Source of the DNA: Pelargonium x hortorum
Lineage: Eukaryota; Streptophyta; Magnoliopsida; Geraniales; Geraniaceae
Reading direction: 5' to 3'
NCBI GenBank assembly: GCA_036897525.1
Contig: JAYMTJ010000043.1
Span: 1-64,000 of the forward strand
DNA: 64,000 bases
Shown here: positions 44,681-54,940 of the stretch, piece by piece
How the letters are laid out: every line of letters starts with the position of its first letter
Position numbering within the stretch: the stretch's first letter is position 1
Made by a program: the position numbers and the translations under genes
Notes under the pieces: generated by a model
Seen by the model: only the letters and a program-made list of their open reading frames with translations
Told to the model about the DNA's origin: nothing
Databases searched by the model: none

Positions 44681-46620
44681 GTCTTTACCGAATGCTACAC
44701 CTTACACTAGACATCAACAGCCGAACTTGAGTTCAATTACTGGAAATGAATTTGAACCTAGAAAAAAGGAAAAGAAAGTTTCTTTCTTCTTACACTTAAT
44801 TCATTCTTCGTAGTCCTTCTTCCCTGTCATATCATGTCCTATCTGACTCCCCTCACAATACAAAATCTTGTTGATTCAAAGAAGTTCACATTATCCTTTT
44901 CCTTTAAACAACTGATAGCTATACCTATACATAAACAAGACTAGATGTCGTGTCGATCAAAATTCCGCAGCTGTGTGATAAAAACGGGGCTTTCTTTGGT
45001 TCCATCCAAAAGACATAGGTTGATTTGCATCCGACTACTAAAGGAATCCTGATGGAGGGATAAGGGTAAGTTAAGTCCCAGCACAAAAAGGGGCAAAGTC
45101 TCATTTTGTTTTTGAACAGGTTTTCAGGGCTTTTTCACTCTTTCTTTAATAGAATGGAAATTCAGTGAGTTTGCATTCTAAGCTAAGTCTCAGGGCTAGT
45201 ATTCGTTCTCTCAGAATCAGCAAAGTCAGGACTTCATTCCACAGCTAAGAAGAGTTCCAGTTAGACTAAGAGTCTCAAAATGGACCATTTCCTTTCCTAG
45301 CTTTAGCTTTACAAAATGGATCTACTTCAAATCCCATTCGAAAGAGATTGAGATTCTGTCTTCTTACTGGCATTCAATTGGGTGTAGTGATTCTTGACAG
45401 TGCACTTCTTTCTGGCGAACGTAAGCATAAAAACAAACTGATGAATAGTTTCTACTTAACTTAGAACTTTAGTTACTGGAAATAGAAAGCCTTTTATACT
45501 ATACCCTTTATCTTTTTATACCCTTTATAGATCCGGGGAAGAAAAAATGAGACTATAAACCTCAAGCGTTCTTTATCTGTTTCTACCCTTTTCCTACTTT
45601 CACACTATTAGCTATACAAAGATCGGTGGATAAGTCCTGACCGTTAACAGAGGATATAACTTAAGATTAGGAGTACTCTACCGGCACGAAGTCAGTCCCA
45701 TTATATATAGTAAATAGAACCTACATAATAACCCACTTCCTTAAAAAACAAGTGAACTGCCCCTGAGTCTTTCTTTCTCTCCTTTGTAGACTCTACCATT
45801 TATAAAGAATAAGAAGAGTTTGTAGGACTTGTTCGATTGGCTCCTTCCTTGTTTTGATCGAACTCATCAATAGCCATTTCCTATAGTCACTCAGTTTCTC
45901 TTCTGTATCTTGTATTCAGTATAAGGAATCCTAACCTGGAATCCAGGGAAAGAGCTACTCTTATAAAGACAAGAATCTCTCTGAGAAATAAGGGAAAGAA
46001 TGCCTAACTAACCTGTCTACCTGTGTTCTTGTGCTTCCTATGAGCTAAAGACTTGTGCGAGATACTCTTATGGGCCTTGTTAGTATAGTACGTACATAGG
46101 TAAACCGACTAGATAAACTCAAACCTAAGCTAAGAACTTTCCATTGGTTAACGAGGGAGCCTTAGATTTAGATCCCTTTGACCCTATAAGACCTAGGTTG
46201 GTCCATTTCTCTGTGCTCGAACCAACTACTATTTCTTCCAAAACTATCTGATTTACCAATTGAAAAAAATGCTAAGCTAATTCCTAGGAGTTTCTATTAC
46301 TCTTATCCTGACTAAGATCTATATAACCGAACTCAAAAAGAAGAAAGAAGAACTAAACGAAGATTCTATTCTCCTAAGTGATTCATCTTATAACTCATTA
46401 CTTTCTCTTTAGCTAAGCCACACAAACTTCTTCTTCACTTGCTTCTTGTGTTAGTCCTTTCCTACCCTATCTAGTTGAGACTGGAAACAAATTCCTTGTT
46501 AAAACGTTATCTTTGCCTCTTTCTTAGGATTCATTCCCATTTGGATCTATTCCTTGGAAACACATTCTTTGTAGTCATAAACTCTCCTTGTTTTGTTAAC
46601 ATTCTCTAAGAAACTAAACT
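44681..46620. other. Texture-1 non-coding block
   Basis: Nearly 2 kb with no supported gene or RNA and no frame of 60 codons or more. It includes a T-arm-like fragment at 44738-44762. Confidence 0.5.
44738..44762 (-). pseudogene. T-arm-like fragment
   Basis: Plus strand TTACTGGAAATGAATTTGAA then CCTA resembles TTTACTGGAAATTCGAACCT at 15345. It shares the inverted T-loop word TTGAACC but has no further tRNA part. Confidence 0.25.
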
Positions 46621-46680
46621 CATAAAGATACATACATATAAGGCACTCCTCCGAAAAGGGTAATAGACTATAGAGTTTGG
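46621..46680 (+). repeat. Family A copy 12 (partial)
   Basis: GATACATACATATAAGGCAC, TCCTCCGAAAAGGGTAATAG, ACTATAGAG gives the middle of the body. It lies head to head with the minus-strand copy that starts about 50 bp away. Confidence 0.5.
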
Positions 46681-46732
46681 CCAGCTACAATTCCTAAACT
46701 GGTTAGAATTGACTCTTGAGATAAGATCCTAG

Positions 46733-46833
46733 CGCCCTCTTGTTTTATGGCGCTTATCAGCAAAAGAGGATACAAACCTTCTAAGTACATCCATACATCC
46801 ATCCTACCGAGTCACCAATCTTGGTTAGGAGGT
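46733..46833 (-). repeat. Family A copy 13 (full length, head type 2)
   Basis: Plus-strand reading GCCCTCTTGTTTTATGGCGC, TTATCAGCAAAAGAGG, ATACAAACCTTCTAAG, TACATCCATACATCCATCC, TACCGAGTCACCAATC, TTGGTTAGGAGGTT. All blocks are present. The GAGTCACC-AA-GGTTAGGAGG end defines head type 2. Confidence 0.7.
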
Positions 46834-47215
46834 TCACTCCTTATAGTCTTCTAGAAAACCTTACACTATAAAAGCCCAATATCATCTTAAAACCTAGAAC
46901 TTCTCCTTTTTTCTTTAATGAAAGACCTTGACTTACTTACAAAGAGCTATTAAGGACTCAAATCAAACTAGGTAAACTAAGATCCCACCTGCCTTCTAGG
47001 AGTTTTGGGCTCTCCGGACTTCTAACATAGATAAGATATAGAAAGAGTTTGTTTCTATCTAACTTCAAGGAATCTTACCTGCTCTTACCTGCCAATGAAT
47101 TCCTTTTCTCTTACTTCTTCCAGATACTAATAACACAGGACATAAGGTCTTTAATATATATATAGGAGTTGAAGAAGCTCAAAACCAAGAAAGAAAGAAG
47201 GGAAGGCCCCGGAGA
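46834..47215. other. Texture-1 non-coding stretch
   Basis: No gene, RNA or notable repeat seen. Confidence 0.5.
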
Positions 47216-47328
47216 ACCTTTGCCTTTCAACCAAGAGACTAAGACTAATACCAGAAAAGATAGAGAGTACTGGTTAATTACTTATAGTGTTTATCTATTA
47301 CTAGAGGGGATAAACCAAGAGTTAGATA

Positions 47329-47426
47329 CCTCTTGTGCTATGTAGCTTATCGTTTGGGAGTTGACTTGTACAGTACATCCATACATCCTTTTACCCAACT
47401 TCAGTGTAACGGAGGGCGGGCATTCC
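47329..47426 (-). repeat. Family A copy 14 (head type 1)
   Basis: Plus-strand reading CCTCTTGTGCTATGTAGCTT, ATCGTTTGGGAGTTGAC, AGTACATCCATACATCC, TTTTACCCAACTTCAGTG, TAACGGAGGGCGGGCATTCC. Confidence 0.75.
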
Positions 47427-47744
47427 ACTTTATTGAGAGTCAAACTGACACTAGAAGCAAGATCAACTGCATACTTTTTCTAAAAACTATCCTCACTCCG
47501 AAAACCCAGAAACAAGGGAACAAGCAACGCCTTAAATAGCTACCTAGCAGCGACAACTCTTCATATTTTACTCACTTTCACTCATTTACTTACTTACTTA
47601 CAGGTAAAAACCCTTTGCCTTTAAACCAAGATACTGATACCAGAAAAGCGAGTACTGGTTAAACAACTTCTAGTGTTTCTATATTACTAGAGTAGAGGAG
47701 AATACTAAACCAAGAAAGCAAACAAGAGTTAGGGCATATACCTA

Positions 47745-47839
47745 CCTCTTGTGCTATGTAGCTTATCGTTAACAGAGGAGACTCACCTTAGTAGTGCATC
47801 CATAATCCTTTTTACCGAGTCAACTTGTTTAGGAGGTTA
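47745..47839 (-). repeat. Family A copy 15 (head type 2)
   Basis: Plus-strand reading CTCTTGTGCTATGTAGCTTA, TCGTTAACAGAGGAGACTC, ACCTTAGTAGTGCATCC, CTTTTTACCGAGTCAAC, TTGTTTAGGAGGTTAG. The 20-base start is identical to that of copy 14. Confidence 0.75.
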
Positions 47840-48305
47840 GGTCCTTAGAGGTATTCTAGAGAAAAACACCTCTCACATTACCCCCATAAATTTCAATTTC
47901 TAATGAAACAGGCAAAAAGACAAACCAATTTCACTTGAGTTACTGACTTAATCGACCAAAGGGACTGTCAATGGAAAAGCTACAGCTTACACAGAATTCC
48001 TAAGACTCTTTTTGGCGTTTGGAACTAACTTTTTATTCTTCATAACTCTTTTGAGAGTAGCTAAACCGGATAGACTGACTTACATACTTACACCCTCTAG
48101 ACTTTAGCTTCAATTCTCTAGAAATAGAAAAGGAATAGGCTAGCTTGCTTGAAAGACTCTCTTTGTTTGTATGGGTTTTCTTTCGCCTTGACTTAAGATC
48201 TAAAGAAGAATCCTACACTAGAAACATTAGCAACTGAGCAATACCTTAAGCTATACCTTGACCGATCTTTCGTTTTGACTTTCGATAAATCACAAAGGAA
48301 ACTCT
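47840..48305. other. Texture-1 non-coding stretch
   Basis: No gene, RNA or notable repeat seen. Confidence 0.5.
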
Positions 48306-48415
48306 TTAAAGGCACAAAGCCCTCTTGTACTATGTAGCTTAGAGTTTGGGAGGAGTTTGCCCTTATAGTGTATAGAGTCCATCCACCAACTGTAGCGAAG
48401 CGGAGGGAGGGCAAT
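48306..48415 (-). repeat. Family A copy 16 (head type 1)
   Basis: Plus-strand reading AAAGCCCTCTTGTACTATG, TAGCTTAGAGTTTGGGAGG, AGTTTGCCCTTATAGTG, TAGAGTCCATCCACCAAC, TGTAGCGAAGCGGAGGGAGG. The GCGAAGCGGAGGG block is best preserved here. An 81-codon minus-strand frame covers it by chance. Confidence 0.75.
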
Positions 48416-48801
48416 GAGTTTAAGGAAGATCTTAACAAACATTATGACCAGCAAAACCCTGACTTTTGAAACTTAAACTCTTTATGCTTCTATTCCTAAA
48501 AATCTTAACTAGTAAATAGTAAAAGCTTCTTAAACTTGCTCAGAAAAAGACACTAACTCTACGTAACTTTCTAGATCTAGAGTACTTTATTCATCAGGAC
48601 TTAGGATTGCAGCTAGACAATTGACCTTGCTCCAGATAGGAGTTATTTGACTTGCTTCTGCAGGACTGACTTTGTAGCTTGTTGTTTCTTGCTGAAAGAG
48701 ATAAACTGATTAGCTAGTTAGATTCTCTATATAGGAGTCTAGTCTTCTAAGAAAAGATAGATCTTTCTAATAATAGAACATAGAATAAGAAGAATGAATT
48801 C
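48416..48801. other. Texture-1 non-coding stretch
   Basis: No gene, RNA or notable repeat seen between two family A copies. Confidence 0.5.
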
Positions 48802-48900
48802 CTCACAGCCTTTGTAGCTTATCGTTAGAGAGGAGACAAACCTTGTAAGTACATACATACATCTATCTACCCAACTGGAGCGAAGGGCGGGAATTGCAAT
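48802..48900 (-). repeat. Family A copy 17 (head type 1, well preserved)
   Basis: Plus-strand reading CACAGCCTTTGTAGCTTATC, GTTAGAGAGGAGACAAACC, TTGTAAGTACATACATACAT, CTATCTACCCAACTGG, AGCGAAGGGCGGGAATTG. TAGCTTATCGTTAGAGAGGA resembles a tRNA D arm (TAGCTCA-GGTTAGAGC), but no matching T arm or anticodon stem follows, so a tRNA origin is only a possibility. Confidence 0.75.
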
Positions 48901-49209
48901 AGAGTTTGACAGATAGTACATTCATACATTATAACCACAAAGATCCGAAATTCTCATAACTTCAAAATAAAGGAGAAAACTGTCCTAACTAGCTTGACTT
49001 TAGACCGAAGTCAAACCCAGAAACATAAGAAATGGACTGACTGACTTACTAAAACTCTTGCTTCTAAAATCAGGAACATTAAGGGCTATACTATTACAGA
49101 ATAACCCTTTTTCTCTCTGAATTGAAACGCCCTACTTACCTAACTAAATGGGACTGTTATAAGCTATTATGGATTCTAAGTCTTATAGAGTTAGTTGTTA
49201 AGGAGAATT

Positions 49210-49306
49210 GCTCATGTACTATGTTCTTATCAGGAAAAGAGGATATGAACCTTAGTAGAATCTTGAATCTCTCTCTTTTACCGAGTCAAAGCTAAAATTT
49301 AGGAGT
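49210..49306 (-). repeat. Family A copy 18 (head type 2)
   Basis: Plus-strand reading GCTCATGTACTATGTTC, TTATCAGGAAAAGAGG, ATATGAACCTTAGTAG, TGAATCTCTCTCTTTTACCG, AGTCAAAGC, TTTAGGAGTC. Closest to the 46733 copy. Confidence 0.65.
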
Positions 49307-50090
49307 CTTTATGGTATATTATATGGACTACCTACCCTCTATACACTATGAAGAACAAAAAAACTCAACTTCACTTGACTGACTAGAACAAAGCTCTTTC
49401 AATTGAATGTACCTCGCCCTATACTCTTCCTCCCTTCCCTCAACTTCTTCTTTTCTTTATTATCCGGAAACCCTGTAAACTTGTCAACTTGAAAGAATAA
49501 GGGAACGCAGAAGCTCTAACTAATTGACATAGGTCTCAACTCAAACAAAAGAGAGAAACTACTTGACTTGACCACCTTTAAGGGTTAGTTGTTAAAGAAG
49601 AAAGACACCTTGTTATTGGACTTTGGGAGTGCAGTGCTATTGACTGGGCTTTCCTATACCGACTGGAAGGGTCTTGACCTTACTTAAACTGGGACTGAGA
49701 TTGCCGACAACAATAAGATCATACTCCAACAATCTTCCACAGCCTTAAGCTTTTATCTTGTCATTCTGTGAGCTAAGATAGTAAGTAGATATTCTATTAT
49801 GGCTCTGAGTAGAGAATAGCTAACTAAAAACAAGAAATTGACTTCGCTCTACTAATAGATTCTTATATTCTATACTGGCTAGGTATAGTTTAAAGAAAGA
49901 AGACATAGATTGTAGTTTTCTCTTTCTATCTAAGTTATTTTGATGACAACCCTTTCTTAATCATGAATGCCTGGGTATTAAGCTACCGACCTGTATGCGG
50001 TAAGACCTTACTTCTAGGATTGTCCTTAAATGAGAAGAGTTTTAACTTCCTCAGAGTTAGTTACTAGATACAAAGAAAGGGGTTCTAAAA
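49307..50090. other. Last part of the large texture-1 block
   Basis: No gene is supported. Texture changes to type 2 near 50090, close to the AAAAT run. Confidence 0.5.
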
Positions 50091-50148
50091 CACTTTGACG
50101 CATGTAAGATAATAAATAGTCCTTTTAAAAATTTAATTACTATTATAA

Positions 50149-50168
50149 ATAAAATAAAATAAAATAAA
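50149..50168 (+). repeat. (AAAAT)n microsatellite
   Basis: About four AAAAT units, at the edge between texture 1 and texture 2. Confidence 0.85.
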
Positions 50169-51542
50169 GGCCTGTTTAACTCCTTTATAATAGCCTCGTG
50201 AAGACAAATCCAGGAATCCCCCTGCTTACTAAGTACCTATTTTCATTCTCGATTAGTTTCTTATCTGACTTTATCCAAGTTTTTGCAGACTCCGGCTTTA
50301 TAACCACCCACACTCACTTCGGTACCCTGCTTTTAGAGTCCATTATATTTGTTTATATCTCCTGTCAACTTAACTTTTAAACGTAAATCCAAGAATAAGC
50401 TCTTTTCTATTTTTATGATTCCTGTAATTATTCTTCTATATTAACTCTCCTGTTCTAGATTTAAAGCTACTAGATTTTCCAAGGGTATTAAAGGTGCAGA
50501 AACAGAATTCCGGTTTTAGTCACTTCTTTACTGACTTGTTATCTAACTCCTAAAATCCCGAAACTGAAAGTTGTGCTTATAATACTAAAACTTCTAAGGA
50601 ATGATTCCAAAGAAACTAACTTGCTTATCGCTTTAAACTAACAAAAGGGAAATGATCTCCTTTTCTAATTCCCATATACTCTACTCTGGACTAGATTGAC
50701 AAGGGACAAGACAGACTAAATTGAGACTTTAACCCCTGGATCTACCTCTGTTTAGTAAATGTACTTGGAAATGAAAAGGAAAAAAAAGGACTCTACCGTA
50801 AACAATTAGAACTTTTTAGATAATAAACTCCTCAATTTCATTTACTCTGCAGGGCGTATCTGTTTTCAGCATTTGAAACTTTTAGGAGTTAGAAGGGTTC
50901 CGGGATATAAGTAAAAGTCCTAGACTTTAGATGAGCTCAAACCCTTTTTTGAATATTTCTTTATAAATGTTTTGTTACCCTATAAAAAACCCTTGTCGGG
51001 AAACCAATAACTAATCTATTGCCTCTCTGGTGTACTAAACCACATTTGTATTTTAATTTACAAGATTTTCTCTAGTTCTAGTTAGGGTGCGTCTTTATAA
51101 TTTAAGAGAGAGCCGCTCAACCCGGTTTTACTTATGAGACAATAACCCCCTTATTCCAGAGAACAAAAGCTAGAGCTTAAGTTTCCCATTTCAATCAAAG
51201 CTTTTATTGTATACACATGGAAGGCTCTAGTTCTAAAAGTACCTGGTTAACTGATATAAGTTACCCTAAAAAGTCTATTTTAAAGTATCCAAATTAAGCG
51301 CAATCTTTCGAGGAAACTACTTCCGAAGTTATTAAAACTAGGAAAATCGGTTGGTAAACTAGAAGTGTGTCTAAATAGAAGTGCCTTAAGAATAAGAATA
51401 GTTAGGGAAAATTCAATTTTAGAATAGAAAGCATCCCTTTTTTGGAGTATCTGGATTTCTATGATAAAGAGATTTCGTCCTATCAATATATAAGCAGATT
51501 AGCCTTTTTTTTAGTAGAGCATAACTGCGTTAGTCCCATATA

Positions 51543-51556
51543 TAGGGGCTCCCCTA
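51543..51556. repeat. 14-bp GC-rich palindrome
   Basis: TAGGGG, CT, CCCCTA: six-base arms with a two-base centre. It is the clearest of many short AAGGG/CCCTT-type inverted words in texture-2 DNA (others near 13566, 24672 and 25709). Confidence 0.75.
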
Positions 51557-54500
51557 AAGGTAAATAGTAAAAATCCAATAAGAAGCTAAAAATCATTAGG
51601 TTTTTTAGTACTATGCCAAAGTTAGCTCATGTCCAAGTTTTCTAGAATGTTTATTAAACTAAAGAAAGAACGAACCTCTTTAGCCTAGCAATTCAAGATC
51701 TCAGAATGAAGACAAGCAATTGTACCAAGCAAAATAGCTAATTATAGCTCTAGCTGAAAAGTCTCAAATATTCCTAATGGGCCCAGGGTTTTTTAAAAGG
51801 AGGTGCTTGACTTGATTGACTAAAATGGTACCTTAAAAAAAGCATTTCAGTATAAGTTTAAGTCCCCTAGGATTAAAAGGATTAGTCCCTAAACTCGAGT
51901 AAATCTCTACCCCAACCTGTAAAATGACCTCTAATTTAAAAGAAAGAATAGCTGCAAAGCCCTTCCGTATATAAAAAGGAAGCTGTATTGCTAAACTATG
52001 TTACGACTTGAAACTCCTACCTACTTTTTTTACTAGTTTGATAAAAACTTCTTGTTGTACCAAGATTTGACTTATTTCTTAACTTAAATAAAAAAAGGGT
52101 ATATAACTATGATATCTGGTTGTTCGCTGCTTCAAAGCCTTACCTTTTAGGATTTTAGTTACCGTTATTTGTTGACTTTCTCCTAGGTTTGTTTATGGTA
52201 ACGAAAGACTTAATAGATAGCTTTTGTACAAATATATCTTAAAAAAAAAACACACAGAGTCAATTTCAAGAATCCAATCCTAAGGAAAAGAAAAGATGTG
52301 TTAAAGCCCACAAAAAAACAAATAAGCTGGGATATTTGCTTTAATAAATAAAGATAGAAATCTAAAATCTTTCTTTCCAAAAAAATTCTATTCCGGGTTA
52401 CTTGCTTGCTATACTAGAAATTAAACAAAAAACTCTTATTAGATGCTGCGGGTTTCGACTTATATTCATATATTATATTACCCTGTTTCGAAAGCAAGGC
52501 CAAGGCATCTTAGACTAGTGCTGGCGTATAGACTAAAGGAGGCCTATGGCTTTATTCGTTTTTTTAAGAAATTCCTACTAATAACTAGATAAGATAAGGC
52601 TCCCTTTAAAGTATAAGTGTAATAAATTCCCAAAGAGTCGAGGTGAGTAGTTTAGGCAATTTCAATTTGTAGGAGTACGAAAGTGTAAGGTATAAATTTT
52701 ACCCATTAGTAATATCTATAGCTATAGTAAGCTTTTTTTATAGGTTTGCCTCAGATTGTTAGCAGAAGAAAACGTATAAAATAAAGTAAGTCAAACCGCC
52801 GGTATCCTGGGGTTCCTAGTATTTGGTGTTAAAAAAGTTCATTCACGCCAACTGATTAGGTATACATTGTAATAGAAAGTTTTCTAGTTTATACTACATA
52901 TATTTATGCATTGTATGTAATTCTATTAATCCCTGAATTTCTCTTAGAAAGTGGTTCTTTGTATAACTAGTTTTCGGTAGTGGTCTAATGTAATGAATCT
53001 GGATTTGTTATCTTTTTTTTCATTGGAATCGGAAGTCCAGGTAAAGTGTGTAGGGGCTTTAGATAGTCAATTTAGGGAATATAAAGAATTTAAGCTAAAT
53101 ATTATTCTTAAAGAGTAGAAGAACTGTCCATCATAAGGATTTTCTAATCGAAGGTAACCCTCAACTTGGTACAGATCCTACAAGGGACAGCTGAAAGCAA
53201 TCACAAGAAGAAAGAAAGAATCTAGTCAGCAAGCCATCCTAAATAGGGGAATGAATATAGATCCAAAGTTTTCCTTTGCAATTCACAAGTCAAAAGTCAC
53301 TTTAGTATCAGAAGTACGGATAAATCTTATTTTAGAATAGTTGAGGTCTATAATATATATAAAGAGCGAATCCTGTAATACCTAAGGTTCATTTAGATAG
53401 TAACTTTCGGGTTGTTTTAACTTAGGTAGATTCCTTTATTTGTGTTAGAGCTGTCCAGTATCTCGAGGCTCTAGGGAAGAAAAGTAGAACCCCCAAAGGA
53501 GATCCAGACAAGCATGCCGAGAAGGTTCAAGATTATGGATACTCGAACTTTAGCTTCCTTATTAGTATGCCCCCGATAAGATGGATTAAAAAAGGAGATT
53601 CTTGTGGGGAACTCATTACTTTTATAATTAGAGTTCAGTCAGCTAAGTAAACAAATACGTCAACCTGGTAAAGTAAGGGTAGGTCTTGCCTATCGTATTT
53701 TAGAAACTCCTTTTTCTGAATTACTTAACTTAGATAGAGAGATAAAGAAATATCTCAAGATCCATATCTTGCAACGTACTAGATGGTGCAGAATCAATCC
53801 TTTTAAATAACGAAGCAAGAAATTTCTAATCAAAGGTACTTTCAATTAGTAAAGGGCCTGATAAAAGTGATAAAAAAAGGGGTAGCTGATAGAATATTCC
53901 CGTTTTGATTCAACATATATATATTCTTCTCTCTTAGTCCTATACTTACTTTTCAAAGGGTTAGAAAAGAATTCCGGGTGTAGTTTTGTCTTGAAATTCT
54001 TCTTTTTTTTACCTTTCGAAATCCATTATAGCATTATTTTAATACCAGGATTCTATACAATTAGTTACTGGAGTATCTTACACTTTTAACGCAAAATAAA
54101 TCTAGTTGGCAAACTCAGTAATCAGTAATCCCTTTCTTAAGCTTTTAGGAGAGTTTTGGAAAATAAAAATGTTTTGCTTTTTTTATCCGAGTTCTAAAAG
54201 TAAGCTCCATCTTCCTTTTCGAGATAGGTTCTATTTTATTGTGTATGTACAATATATTTACAGTTTAGTTCTCAAAAAAGAAATGAGTGTTTCAATATTC
54301 TTTGTCAGATAATGCGAATACTTATAACTAAGTAACGACTACCTCAGCTCTTGGTGGATATCCTTATAGAATGTACACAGCAGACCCTCTGTATGTATAG
54401 TGCGGAGCATAATAAGTATAACAAAATCTGGGTTTCCTGAGCGGAGCCATAGCTCAAAATAATGTCGTAGAGTATACATAAATGTTGGAAAGCCTCAAAA

Positions 54501-54920
54501 ATTCACTATCTAACTAAGTGAAGTTAACAATTAAATAATCTTTTTACAATAAAGAGTCTTAACCCGGGTTTTCAGTATATATACTCGACATATATTCCAT
54601 TGAATAAGGGGTTCCGTAGATAGAATTAGTATTTCCAAGTCCCAAGACTTCTATAGCTTTAGAAATATAGGGTGTGCTAGAGTAATTATACTCTAGGGCT
54701 TTTTTAATGGCATGTAAATTTTCCTCAATTGTATAGCGGGTTTTTTAACTTAACTTTTATTAAGTGCTTGAGAGAAACTTCGGTAATGAAATAGGAATGT
54801 GAGCAGATACGAAACCCGATGCCCTGGAATAGAATTCTAACAAATGCGGTTAAAATAGAAAGACCCTTGTAAATTGATAATACCCCTAGAAATAAAATAA
54901 CACAGTCCTCTTGAAATTTT

Positions 54921-54940
54921 CAATTCAATTCAATTCAATT
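54921..54940 (+). repeat. (CAATT)4 microsatellite
   Basis: Four perfect CAATT units. Confidence 0.95.

Larger units (their letters stand above)
47216..47839 (+). repeat. Diverged 210-230 bp direct duplication, two units
   Basis: Unit 1 (about 47216-47426) and unit 2 (about 47609-47839) share in order: CCTTTGCCTTT.AACCAAGA, TACCAGAAAAG, GAGTACTGGTTAA, TAGTGTTT, ATTACTAGAG, AAACCAAGA, AAGAGTTAG, then a family A copy starting CTCTTGTGCTATGTAGCTTA. The units differ by indels and in the left-end type of the family A copy they carry (type 1 in unit 1, type 2 in unit 2). A (TTAC)4 run lies just before unit 2. Confidence 0.75.
50091..54100. other. Texture-2 non-coding block
   Basis: No gene is supported. 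Frames at 50198-50380 and 51280-51486 are at chance length. Small items are the AAAAT run at 50149-50168 and the palindrome at 51543-51556. The part near 53150-53560 has somewhat more TG/CA steps and may be a minor island. Confidence 0.55.

Noticed and set aside
54330-54470. Faint likeness to the start of large-subunit rRNA (GACTAC..GGTGGAT)
   Set aside because: Similarity does not extend past about 20 bases and no further rRNA landmark follows.
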